In this document: positions 44,881-52,856 of the stretch, one piece after another | Numbering within the stretch: the stretch's first letter is position 1 | How the letters are laid out: each line of letters begins with the position of its first letter | Assembly (NCBI RefSeq): GCF_002217355.1 | Contig: NZ_MUHA01000006.1 | Location: 131,443 to 195,442 of the forward strand | DNA from: Flavobacterium oncorhynchi | Lineage (GTDB): Bacteria > Bacteroidota > Bacteroidia > Flavobacteriales > Flavobacteriaceae | Reading direction: 5' to 3' | DNA length: 64,000 bases | Program-made: the position numbers and the translations under genes | The notes under the pieces: model-generated | Told to the model about the DNA's origin: nothing | What the model saw: the letters and a program-made list of their open reading frames with translations, nothing else | Database searches by the model: none

Positions 44881-45007
44881 ATTATAAGAAAAATTTTCGA
44901 ACCTGATAAAGAAAATCCTCAGAACCTTAGCCCCTCAGAACCTTAGTCCCTTAAAAAAAACCTTTGTACCTTTGCACCTCAGAACCTTTGTACCTCCTTA
45001 AAAAAGA
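44881..45007. repeat. Tandem degenerate CCTCAGAACCTT repeats before the phosphodiesterase gene
   Basis: Copies include CCTCAGAACCTTAGCC, CCTCAGAACCTTAGTCC, ACCTTTGTACCTTTGCACC and TCAGAACCTTTGTACC. The unit TACCTTTG (44967-44974) equals a -7 promoter element and ends 34 nt before the next start codon. Inverse copies lie upstream of truA at 42399-42560. Confidence 0.75.
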
Positions 45008-45502
45008 ATGAAAAAAATCCTCCTGCTTTCAGATACTCACAGTCATATTGATGAAACAATTTTAAAATATGTGTCTCAGGCTGACGAAGTGTGGCACGCT
45101 GGAGATATTGGAGATTTGAATGTGACTGATACTATAAAAAAGTTGAAACCTCTTCGTTGTGTATATGGCAATATTGATGATGCAAAAGCAAGATTAGAAT
45201 TCCCGCTTCATAATCGGTTTTTGTGTGAAAATGTTTCTGTTTGGATAACTCATATTGGGGGTTATCCCGGAAAATACAATCCAAGTATTAGAGAAGAAAT
45301 GGTTTCGAATCCTCCAAAATTATTTATTTGCGGGCATTCTCATATTTTAAAAGTAATGTTTGATAAGAAAAACAATTTACTGCACATGAACCCTGGTGCT
45401 GCAGGTAAAAGTGGATTTCATCAAATGAGAACAATGCTTCGTTTTGTAATTGATGACGACAAAATAAAGGATCTTGAGATTATAGAAATTGGTAAAAAGT
45501 AA
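45008..45502 (+). CDS. Metallophosphoesterase, YfcE/MJ0936 family
   Basis: 164 residues with the small phosphodiesterase fold: LLLSDTHSHIDETI (metal ligands Asp and His), HAGDIGDLN (Asp), VYGNIDDA (Asn), THIGGYPG, CGHSHI (His-x-His) and NPGAAG. Characterised members use Mn2+ or Ni2+ and split bis-phosphate diesters of unknown physiological identity. Its start is 34 nt past the repeat-derived -7 element. It is followed by the convergent kinase gene after 6 bp. Confidence 0.93.
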   Translation: MKKILLLSDTHSHIDETILKYVSQADEVWHAGDIGDLNVTDTIKKLKPLRCVYGNIDDAKARLEFPLHNRFLCENVSVWITHIGGYPGKYNPSIREEMVSNPPKLFICGHSHILKVMFDKKNNLLHMNPGAAGKSGFHQMRTMLRFVIDDDKIKDLEIIEIGKK

Positions 45503-45507
45503 AAAAA

Positions 45508-46425
45508 TTAATGAGGTAATGGAATTTGTATTTTAATTGTTGTTCCATTGTTTTCCTTTGAAGAGATAGAGAAGCTTCCTTTGTATTTTTTGATTCTAGC
45601 TCGAATACGGTTTAATCCAAAACCTTCAATTTGTTTTAATTTAAGTGTTTTAAAGCCTTTACCGTTATCATAAATAATGATTACAAAGTGCTCGTTTTTT
45701 TCTTGCAATGTGATTCTAGCTTTTTGAGCGCCGCTGTGTTTTATAATATTATTGAACAGTTCAGTTACAATAAAATAAAGTTTCATTTCAAATTTCTCTG
45801 GATATCTTCTTTCTGTAGGAACATAACTAGAAAACTCAAAACGTATATTTGAAGTGCTGTTTTTTTCGCATAAATCTTCTAAAGCATAGATTAACCCAAA
45901 TCGGACTAAAAGAGTAGGGACAAGGTCATGAGACATATCACGCAATAAATCGTGCGCTTCTGCCAAAATCGTTTTTGATTTACTGATTTCTTCTGATGTT
46001 ACATTGTATTTTGTGGTATAAACGTTTAAATGCAATGAAGCTGAAGTTAATAGTGAGTTGATGTTATCGTGCAAAAACGATGCGATTTTTTTTTGTTCGT
46101 TTTCCTGGCTGTCAATTCCAGCATTAATAACATTTAAGAGTATTTTCTGTTTGATGTCTTTTCTCCTAATTTTTTGCTTGAGTTTATTGTTTTGATAAAC
46201 AAAGTAAAATAAGAGTGAAATAATTATAATAAGTACAACAAATAAGCTGACTACTTTTTTGTTTCTTAACTGTTCGCGTTTGGCCTGTGGAGAAATAGTG
46301 TTTTTGCTGGAATCATTTAGTAATGCAGGATTCGTTGTTTCAGAAGGATTATTTTGCTGACTGTAGACTTTGTCTCCATTGGAAATAAAGAATAATATCA
46401 ATATTAAAATTCTAATAAACACCAT
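45508..46425 (-). CDS. NarL-type sensor histidine kinase with periplasmic loop
   Basis: 305 residues. Signal or TM at residues 3-16, a short periplasmic stretch rich in Asn/Ser, a TM at about 52-71 (VVSLFVVLIIIISLLFYFVYQ), then the HisKA_3 phosphorylation helix with IASFLHDNINSLL (His near 117). The HATPase_c domain shows IVTELFNNIIKHSGAQKA, IYDNGKGFK and GFGLNRIRARIKKYKG. The response regulator gene follows in the same operon direction upstream in coordinates (46462, 36 bp). The sensor loop of about 35 residues is too short for a known ligand domain. Confidence 0.9.
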   Translation of the reverse strand: MVFIRILILILFFISNGDKVYSQQNNPSETTNPALLNDSSKNTISPQAKREQLRNKKVVSLFVVLIIIISLLFYFVYQNNKLKQKIRRKDIKQKILLNVINAGIDSQENEQKKIASFLHDNINSLLTSASLHLNVYTTKYNVTSEEISKSKTILAEAHDLLRDMSHDLVPTLLVRFGLIYALEDLCEKNSTSNIRFEFSSYVPTERRYPEKFEMKLYFIVTELFNNIIKHSGAQKARITLQEKNEHFVIIIYDNGKGFKTLKLKQIEGFGLNRIRARIKKYKGSFSISSKENNGTTIKIQIPLPH

Positions 46426-46461
46426 AAAATTTCTGATAGTTACTTATTTGTATTTTCTGAA

Positions 46462-47124
46462 CTACGAATTAATTAAATTATTTTTTAATGCATATTTTAC
46501 CAGTCCAATTGTGTTTTTTATCTGCAGTTTTTTCATGATATTCTTGCGATGTGTTTCAACAGTATTTGTACTGATAAAAAGCTGTTCGCTTATTTCTTTT
46601 CCGCTGTATTCCAAGCATATCAGCGTGATTATTTCAATTTCACGCGGACTTAAAATAGGATTTTCGATATAAACATCTTTGTTTACTTTTGGATTATTTT
46701 GAAAAAAGATGTTGAATATTTTCTCTCTTACAGCATCACAAAAATATTCTTGTTCTTGATAAACAGCTTCAATTGCTTCGATGATATTCTGGCCGGCACA
46801 TTTTTTTGTCAAATAGCCTTTTGCACCTAATTTCATTACTTCTTTTATGATTTTTAAATCATCATAACTGGATAAAATAATCACTTTTGCAGGAAATCCT
46901 TTTTGACTGAATTCTTTTAAAACTTCAACACCGTCTTTTCCTGGCATACTGATGTCAAGAATTAATATATCTGGTTTGTCGAGCAAGATATCTTCATAAA
47001 TCGTACTGCCATTCAATGAGCTTCCTACAACTTCAAAATTAGAAACAGTCTGAAGTAAATTAGTGAGCCCATCAATCAGTACTTGATGATCGTCGGCAAG
47101 ATGAATCCTTATTTTATTTGTCAT
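46462..47124 (-). CDS. NarL/LuxR-type response regulator
   Basis: 220 residues. Receiver domain with IHLADDHQVLIDG, PDILILDISMPGKDG (Asp near 56) and LSSYDDLKIIKEVMKLGAKGYLTKK. The LuxR-type HTH near 150-215 contains LSPREIEIITLICLEYSGKEISEQLFISTNTVETHRKNIMKKL. It lies 36 bp upstream (in transcription order before) the kinase gene at 45508, so the pair is a standard two-component system. The regulated genes are unknown. Confidence 0.94.
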   Translation of the reverse strand: MTNKIRIHLADDHQVLIDGLTNLLQTVSNFEVVGSSLNGSTIYEDILLDKPDILILDISMPGKDGVEVLKEFSQKGFPAKVIILSSYDDLKIIKEVMKLGAKGYLTKKCAGQNIIEAIEAVYQEQEYFCDAVREKIFNIFFQNNPKVNKDVYIENPILSPREIEIITLICLEYSGKEISEQLFISTNTVETHRKNIMKKLQIKNTIGLVKYALKNNLINS

Positions 47125-47230
47125 AATGGTTTTTGGAACAGAAATACAAATTTATGAAAAAAATATCTTACAACTTTGTTTTTAGTCTTCGTTTTAGAAT
47201 TATCAGTTTAGGTGTAAATTAAAAGCACAA

Positions 47231-47258
47231 AAAAACCCGAAATAAAATTTCGGGTTCT
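47231..47258 (-). terminator. Terminator of the DUF4293 gene
   Basis: Stem AAAACCCGAAAT with ATTTCGGGTTCT, 4-nt loop, preceded by A-run (U-run on the minus strand), about 30 bp past the DUF4293 stop. Confidence 0.72.
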
Positions 47259-47287
47259 CTTCGCACATAAAAATTAAGTTTATAGGT

Positions 47288-47704
47288 TTATCTCAAACGA
47301 TCTACAGATTTTACAAGATCTTCGTCCTTTTTGATGGCTTTATTAGCTAAAACTAATAACACGATAGCAACAATAGGAAGAAACATCCCAATACCTTTCT
47401 CAGAAACAGCATTTACTGTCTCTCCAGATAAATTTAGAGAACGATATACAAATAATCCTAATAAAATTAAATTTAATATTATGTTCAATCTGCCCATTAC
47501 AAATTGATTTTGTCTTTTCTTGTATGAAATGATACTAACGATGCTAAGCATTGTACTTAATCCTAGTAAAACAGTGTAAAGCTGATCTTGCATAAAGTAA
47601 AAAGCTTTACCAGTATTTAAGGTCCAAAGCGGCGTAAAAAACATTAAAACCCCTGTTACTAAAAAGGTAAGAATTAAATATACGGTTTGAATTCGTTGTA
47701 TCAT
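47288..47704 (-). CDS. DUF4293 membrane protein
   Basis: 138 residues, four hydrophobic helices (about 7-25, 40-58, 70-89, 104-124) and a short charged tail KKDEDLVKSVDRLR. The start MIQRIQTVYLILTFLVTGVLMFF is the hallmark of DUF4293. The gene is found next to rho, in divergent orientation, in many Flavobacteriaceae, and that arrangement is preserved here. No activity is known; the pairing with rho hints at a role in transcription-linked physiology but may be only gene order. Confidence 0.92.
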   Translation of the reverse strand: MIQRIQTVYLILTFLVTGVLMFFTPLWTLNTGKAFYFMQDQLYTVLLGLSTMLSIVSIISYKKRQNQFVMGRLNIILNLILLGLFVYRSLNLSGETVNAVSEKGIGMFLPIVAIVLLVLANKAIKKDEDLVKSVDRLR

Positions 47705-47752
47705 GATCTAAAATTGTTTTACAAAAATATATTTTCTTTTTTTAAAATACTA

Positions 47753-47782
47753 TTGTATGATTAAATTTTATTCGTATTATTG
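47753..47782 (+). promoter_or_regulatory. Likely promoter of rho
   Basis: TTG (47753-47755), 19-nt spacer, TATTATTG (47775-47782). This fits the Bacteroidota promoter TTG-N(17-23)-TAnnTTTG with one mismatch in the -7 element. It would leave a leader of about 100 nt before rho, consistent with known rho leader regulation, though no attenuator is evident. Confidence 0.45.
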
Positions 47783-47887
47783 CATCATAATACCGTAAGC
47801 ACTTCATACTGCGGTCAATTGAATTAAATATATCTACCTATTCTTTTACAGTTTTTCCTTTAAAATAATTAAATTCATAGAACATTC

Positions 47888-49714
47888 ATGTTTGATATTT
47901 CTGCATTAAAAGAAATGAAGCTTTCTGAGCTTCAAGAAATAGCTAAGTTAGCTAAAACAATAAAGTTTAATGGCGTTAAAAAAGATACTCTGATTACTCA
48001 GATATTAGCGCACCAAGAGGCGGCTTCAGCGGCGCCGGAACCAACTATTGTTGAAAAGGAAATAACTGATGATAAACCAAAAAGAGCTAGAATTGCTCCG
48101 GCAAAGAAAATTGTCAGTAAAAATGCTCCAGTTTTAGAATTTGATAAGATTGAAGAAACTCCAAAGGAAATTGAAACTCCTGCGGCGTTAGAAAAAAAGG
48201 AAACTGTACAAGTTCAAGAAAAAGCAGAAAATAAAACGGCAGAGAATAAAGCAGCAGAAAAGAAAGCACCGAAAATAGTTAAGTTTAATAAATCAGCTTA
48301 CGAAAAAAAGGTAGCACTGCAAAAAGAAAAAGAAGCAGCAAAAGAAATAGTTTCAAACGAAGAAACATCTGAAACACCTGAAACACCAGCAATTGTTGCA
48401 AATACAGAGAAATCTGAAACTCCTGCCCCAGCAAAAAAGATTGTTCCTAATCAGAATAAAAATCAAAATCCCAACCCAAATCAAAATCCAGCTCAAAACC
48501 CAAACCAAAGCGGGAATGGAAACGGGAATAACGGAAACCAAAATCCAAACCAAAATCATAAAAATAAAAAGAATAATTTCAGAGATTCAGATTTTGAATT
48601 TGATGGAATTATAGAAAGTGAAGGTGTTCTTGAAATGATGCCTGACGGTTATGGATTTTTGCGTTCATCAGATTATAATTATTTAGCGTCTCCTGATGAT
48701 ATTTATTTATCGACTTCACAAATTAGATTGTTTGGTTTAAAAACTGGAGATACTGTAAAAGGTGTGGTTCGCCCTCCAAAAGAAGGAGAAAAGTTTTTTC
48801 CTTTAGTTCGTGTTCTTAAAATCAATGGTCACGATCCGCAAGTTGTTCGCGATAGAGTTTCTTTTGAACATTTGACGCCGGTTTTCCCTTCAGAAAAATT
48901 CAAATTAGCCGAAAAAGGAAGTTCAGTTTCTACTCGTATTATTGATTTGTTTTCTCCAATAGGAAAAGGTCAACGTGGTATGATAGTCGCACAACCGAAA
49001 ACGGGTAAAACAATGTTATTAAAAGACATTGCAAATGCAATTGCAGCTAACCATCCTGAGGTTTATTTAATTGTTCTTTTAATTGATGAGCGTCCTGAAG
49101 AGGTTACAGATATGCAGCGCAGTGTTCGTGGTGAAGTTATTGCTTCGACTTTTGACAGAGAGCCGCAAGAACACGTAAAAATTGCTAATATCGTACTAGA
49201 AAAAGCAAAACGTTTAGTAGAATGTGGTCACGATGTAGTGATTTTACTAGATTCGATTACACGTTTAGCAAGAGCTTATAATACAGTTCAGCCGGCATCT
49301 GGAAAAGTGTTAAGTGGAGGTGTGGATGCAAATGCATTACAAAAACCAAAACGTTTCTTTGGAGCGGCTAGAAATGTAGAAAATGGCGGTTCGTTAAGTA
49401 TCATCGCAACTGCATTGACAGAAACAGGTTCTAAAATGGATGAGGTTATCTTTGAAGAGTTCAAAGGAACTGGTAACATGGAGCTTCAATTGGATCGTAA
49501 AATTGCTAACAAACGTATTTTCCCTGCAATTGATCTTACTTCGTCAAGCACACGTCGTGATGATTTATTATTGGATGAGAAAACGTTGCAAAGAATGTGG
49601 ATTATGCGTAAATATCTTTCAGATATGAACCCAGTAGAATCTATGGATTTTGTAAACGATCGTTTCAAAAAAACTAGAAATAACGAAGAGTTTTTGATTT
49701 CTATGAATGACTAG
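47888..49714 (+). CDS. rho: Transcription termination factor Rho with large disordered insert
   Basis: 608 residues, against about 420 for the E. coli protein. Rho_N helical bundle at 1-43 ([15 protein letters not shown]). A low-complexity Glu/Lys/Ala-rich insert at about 44-185 leads into an Asn/Pro/Gly-rich stretch at about 188-235 ([14 protein letters not shown]). The RNA-binding OB fold is at about 236-310 ([20 protein letters not shown]). The ATPase core holds Walker A AQPKTGKT near 370, the Walker [13 protein letters not shown] and the Q/R-loop regions. It terminates transcription of untranslated RNA. Bacteroides Rho carries a comparable insert that drives phase separation. The insert here is similar in composition only. 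Confidence 0.96.
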   Translation: MFDISALKEMKLSELQEIAKLAKTIKFNGVKKDTLITQILAHQEAASAAPEPTIVEKEITDDKPKRARIAPAKKIVSKNAPVLEFDKIEETPKEIETPAALEKKETVQVQEKAENKTAENKAAEKKAPKIVKFNKSAYEKKVALQKEKEAAKEIVSNEETSETPETPAIVANTEKSETPAPAKKIVPNQNKNQNPNPNQNPAQNPNQSGNGNGNNGNQNPNQNHKNKKNNFRDSDFEFDGIIESEGVLEMMPDGYGFLRSSDYNYLASPDDIYLSTSQIRLFGLKTGDTVKGVVRPPKEGEKFFPLVRVLKINGHDPQVVRDRVSFEHLTPVFPSEKFKLAEKGSSVSTRIIDLFSPIGKGQRGMIVAQPKTGKTMLLKDIANAIAANHPEVYLIVLLIDERPEEVTDMQRSVRGEVIASTFDREPQEHVKIANIVLEKAKRLVECGHDVVILLDSITRLARAYNTVQPASGKVLSGGVDANALQKPKRFFGAARNVENGGSLSIIATALTETGSKMDEVIFEEFKGTGNMELQLDRKIANKRIFPAIDLTSSSTRRDDLLLDEKTLQRMWIMRKYLSDMNPVESMDFVNDRFKKTRNNEEFLISMND

Positions 49715-49784
49715 AGGAAAGGTGCTGAGGGACTAAGGTCCTGAGTAGCTAAGGTTTTTCTTTTAGTATTCTGTATTTATTATA
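49715..49784. repeat. GGTGCTGAGGGACTAAGG-type repeat remnants after rho
   Basis: The stretch AGGAAAGGTGCTGAGGGACTAAGGTCCTGAGTAGCTAAGG belongs to the same degenerate family as 42399-42560 and 44881-45005; the opposite orientation, AACCTCAGAACCTCAGAACC, lies just past the terminator at about 49824-49845. Confidence 0.6.
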
Positions 49785-49821
49785 CAAAAAAGGGATGAGT
49801 TAAAAACTCATCCCTTTTTTT
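49785..49821. terminator. Bidirectional terminator between rho and the M28 peptidase gene
   Basis: 16-17 bp stem with A-run left and T-run right (AAAAAAGGGATGAGTT / AACTCATCCCTTTTTTT), 3-nt loop. It serves rho on plus and the convergent peptidase on minus. Confidence 0.82.
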
Positions 49822-49844
49822 GTGAACCTCAGAACCTCAGAACC

Positions 49845-50861
49845 TTATTTCTTATCAACTACAGGTCTATTTTCTCTATTGGCTAAATCCCAGGCAACAA
49901 CAAAAGCTAGTTTTGTTCTTTTGGTTAAAGCATCGTATTCAATTTTTTCAGGATTGTCATCTTTTCCGTGATAATCTTCGTGAACTCCGTTGAAGAAGAA
50001 AACAGAAGGAATACCATGTTTAGCAAAGTTATAATGGTCAGAACGCTCGTAAAAATGATTTGGATCTTTTGGATCATTGAATTTAAAATCTAAATCTACT
50101 TTAGTGTATTTTTCATTTTGAGATACCACAGCATTGTGTAAATCGGATGATAGTCGATCAGCACCAATTACATAAACATAATTGTTTGTTTTAGTGTGTT
50201 CTACGTCACGACGGCCAATCATATCAATATTGATATCGGCAACAGTATTGGCAAGTGGAAATAAAGGATTTTCAGAGTAATAACGTGAACCGTGTAAACC
50301 ATGTTCTTCGCCAGTTACGTGAAGGAATAAAATTGAACGTTTTGGTCCATGTCCTTGTTTTTTTGCTTTTGCAAATGCTTTAGCCATTTCAATAACCGCA
50401 ACGGTTCCAGAACCGTCATCATCGGCACCGTTGTATATGTCTTCGCCTTTAACGCCTACGTGGTCATAATGTGCTGAAATTACTAAAACTTCATTTGGTT
50501 TTTCAGATCCTTCAATATATGCCCAAATGTTTTCAGAGTCTGGTAAGTTTTCGTTACGTCTTGCATTTAGGAAAGATGCAGGGATATGTTGATAATAATC
50601 TTTTGCTCCTTTTGGGAATGAAACACCACTTTTTTTGTATTGCTCAATCATATACAATCCAGCCTTTTTTTGTCCGGGAGAACCCGTTTCGCGGCCTTGC
50701 ATTTCATCTGATGCAACAACATACAGCATTTTTTTTAGGTCTTTTTCAGAAATCGAGTTTAAGTATTTCGTTGGATCTGAGTTGTCTTTTGATGCAGCGG
50801 ACTGGGTGTTTTTACACGAAAACGCTGAGGCAATTAATAATAAAACTACAATTTTTTTCAT
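49845..50861 (-). CDS. M28-family metallopeptidase lipoprotein
   Basis: 338 residues. Lipobox SAFSC with Cys16 anchors it. The M28 fold is clear: VISAHYDHVGVKGEDIYNGADDDGSGTVAVIEMAKAF (first Zn ligands His and Asp), HVTGEEHGLHGSRYY (catalytic Glu pair) and later INIDMIGRRD and DHYNFAKHGIPSVFFF. It is a two-zinc aminopeptidase acting in the periplasm or outside. It is followed by a DUF3667 gene upstream by 6 bp, which is on the same strand and probably in the same transcript. Confidence 0.93.
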   Translation of the reverse strand: MKKIVVLLLIASAFSCKNTQSAASKDNSDPTKYLNSISEKDLKKMLYVVASDEMQGRETGSPGQKKAGLYMIEQYKKSGVSFPKGAKDYYQHIPASFLNARRNENLPDSENIWAYIEGSEKPNEVLVISAHYDHVGVKGEDIYNGADDDGSGTVAVIEMAKAFAKAKKQGHGPKRSILFLHVTGEEHGLHGSRYYSENPLFPLANTVADINIDMIGRRDVEHTKTNNYVYVIGADRLSSDLHNAVVSQNEKYTKVDLDFKFNDPKDPNHFYERSDHYNFAKHGIPSVFFFNGVHEDYHGKDDNPEKIEYDALTKRTKLAFVVAWDLANRENRPVVDKK

Positions 50862-50867
50862 TTGGTA

Positions 50868-51932
50868 TTAGTGTAAATTGATAAATGTGTAAAAAGCAAA
50901 AGCAATTAGTAAAAATAGAATAAAAAATGAGTTTATGAAAAATAATACTACACTTTTAGTAAAGGATACAATTCTTGATTCTCCGTAAAATCTATGATGC
51001 GCTGGGAAAAAATAATAAAATGCCCACACGACTCCTGCAAATGTGAAACAGTCAATTACGATAGAAAGTAGTGAATTGTTTATTGCGTTTCCTATTTTTC
51101 CAACGGAGAAAAGTACTAGAAAAATCAGCAGTAAAAACGAAAAATAATGCAGCGTAAATATGCCATGGTCAAAATAATACCAACGCTTTTTACTATGAAA
51201 AATCCATAAAAAGAAAGCAAAGAAAGGCATGATGATAAACAAAACTTTAGGTAAGTTGTGTATAAAAGACTCTATGAATTTATTGAAAAGTTCTTGATTG
51301 GTATTTTTATCTTTTATGATTTGTATTTTTCTATTTATCCAATAACTAAAATCAGAAAGTTTCTCAGCTTTTGAACCATATTTTTGAATGGAGTCAATTT
51401 GTTTAACAGATTTATATCCTAAATTTATTAGACTATTGTCACTTGATTTTGGATTATCTAACATATTCTGAATCGCCTTTTTGTCTTCTGGTGATACCGA
51501 ATCAGAGCTTAATAAGGCTTTTACGTTTTCATTTTCTTTTAATGAATTTGTCTGCTTTGAAATTTCTTTTTGAACCTTTTCTGTTTTTACAGATTCGTTT
51601 GTGTCTTCTTCTACATGAATAGGAAACATAGCTATTAATAAAAAGGTTATAAAACTTATAAAAATATATAGCCTAACCGGAGCCAAATAAGATAATCGTC
51701 TTCCTGAAAGATATTCTTTAGTTAAAGTTGAAGGTTTTAAAAGAAGGTTTTTTATGGTTTTCCAAAATGCATTTTCATAGTGTGTTAGATCTTCAATGAA
51801 ATGAATAAATAAATGATGAAAAGTTTTACGGGAATCACTGTTTTCTTGTCCGCAGTTTGGACAGAACTTTTGTTCAACAACATGTCTGCAGTTCAAGCAG
51901 GTTTTGTCTTCTCTAATTTTGTTGTGTGACAT
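50868..51932 (-). CDS. DUF3667 membrane protein with zinc ribbon
   Basis: 354 residues. The N-terminus CLNCRHVVEQKFCPNCGQENS has two CxxC pairs, a zinc ribbon. The following TFHHLFIHFIEDLTHYENAFWKTIKNLLLKPSTLTKEYLSGRRLSYLAPVRLYIFISF block is the conserved DUF3667 signature, ending in the first TM. A charged linker of about 120 residues (Glu/Lys/Ser-rich) and three to four more TM segments follow (LPKVLFIIMPFFAFFLWIF; YFSFLLLIFLVLFSV; VVLFFINSFFILFLLIAFAFY). The function is unknown. It lies 6 bp before the M28 peptidase gene in transcription order. Confidence 0.9.
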   Translation of the reverse strand: MSHNKIREDKTCLNCRHVVEQKFCPNCGQENSDSRKTFHHLFIHFIEDLTHYENAFWKTIKNLLLKPSTLTKEYLSGRRLSYLAPVRLYIFISFITFLLIAMFPIHVEEDTNESVKTEKVQKEISKQTNSLKENENVKALLSSDSVSPEDKKAIQNMLDNPKSSDNSLINLGYKSVKQIDSIQKYGSKAEKLSDFSYWINRKIQIIKDKNTNQELFNKFIESFIHNLPKVLFIIMPFFAFFLWIFHSKKRWYYFDHGIFTLHYFSFLLLIFLVLFSVGKIGNAINNSLLSIVIDCFTFAGVVWAFYYFFPAHHRFYGESRIVSFTKSVVLFFINSFFILFLLIAFAFYTFINLH

Positions 51933-51981
51933 TGGTGTATTAATTGTTTTGATTTTGGTTTTTTGATTGGTATTTTAAGAT

Positions 51982-52755
51982 TTACTTTTTAAGCACTTCA
52001 TTTAGAAAAAGCTGTAAATGCTCAAAAGCTCTTTTTGCTGCAATGGGATTATAGGCAGCACCTTTTGAATTGTCATTTCCAGCCTCAGGATTTGTAAACG
52101 AGTGTACTGCATTTGCGTAATAAATCATCTGCCAATCGGCCTTAGAATCGCGCATTTCCTGCTGAAATGATGCCACTTCATCTTTTGATACAAACGGATC
52201 ATCAGCACCATGACAAATAAGAACTTTTGTAGTAATAGGTTCGGTTTTTCTAGAAGTATCTTTTCCTAAACCTCCATGAAACGAAGCAACACCTTTAAGT
52301 TTTAAACCTCCGCGAGCGGCTTCTAAAACTCCTGTTCCTCCAAAACAATACCCAATAGCGGCAATATTGTCTTGGTTTGCGCCTAATTTTATTAATTCAT
52401 AAAGTGCAATATCAATTCTTTTTTGATAGGCGTTATAATTTGTTTTATAATAACCGGCTTGTTTTCCAGCTTCAGAAGTGTTTTTAGGAACATTTCCTTC
52501 GCCATAAATATCAGCTATAAAAACATTATAACCCAGTTTTGCTAAATTTTCGGCAATTCCTTTAGAAGCATTATCAATTCCAAGCCATGCTGGAAGCATT
52601 AAGATACTTGGATTTTCGGAGCTTTTTTCAGCAGCTTTTATATATAAGCCATTCAAAACCTGCTTGCCGTCAGAATATTTTATTGGTTTCAATTGTGCAT
52701 TCATTAGGGTAGTATTTAGTAAAATTCCTAAAACAAATAGCTGTATGATTTTCAT
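51982..52755 (-). CDS. Dienelactone hydrolase family protein
   Basis: 257 residues. A signal peptide (LFVLGILLNTTLMNA) precedes an alpha/beta hydrolase of the dienelactone hydrolase type. The nucleophile Cys is in IGYCFGGTG, in place of the Ser of most hydrolases, and the rest of the triad is in HGADDPFV (Asp) and NAVHSFTN (His). Other conserved parts are PAWLGIDN and VFIADIYGEG. The export signal suggests a periplasmic esterase with a broad role, and not ring-fission catabolism. It is separated from the acylase gene by the terminator at 52797. Confidence 0.9.
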   Translation of the reverse strand: MKIIQLFVLGILLNTTLMNAQLKPIKYSDGKQVLNGLYIKAAEKSSENPSILMLPAWLGIDNASKGIAENLAKLGYNVFIADIYGEGNVPKNTSEAGKQAGYYKTNYNAYQKRIDIALYELIKLGANQDNIAAIGYCFGGTGVLEAARGGLKLKGVASFHGGLGKDTSRKTEPITTKVLICHGADDPFVSKDEVASFQQEMRDSKADWQMIYYANAVHSFTNPEAGNDNSKGAAYNPIAAKRAFEHLQLFLNEVLKK

Positions 52756-52796
52756 AAAATGATATTTTTAAGACAAATATGAGGAATATTACAATA

Positions 52797-52832
52797 AAAA
52801 AAAACCTCAAAAGACATTTCTTCTGAGGTTTG
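52797..52832 (-). terminator. Terminator of the acylase gene
   Basis: Stem AAACCTCA (52802-52809) with TGAGGTTT (52824-52831), 14-nt loop, A-run on the left end. It lies 25 bp past the stop of the acylase gene. Confidence 0.65.
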
Positions 52833-52856
52833 TTTATTTAAAGCAGGCTTTAGAGA

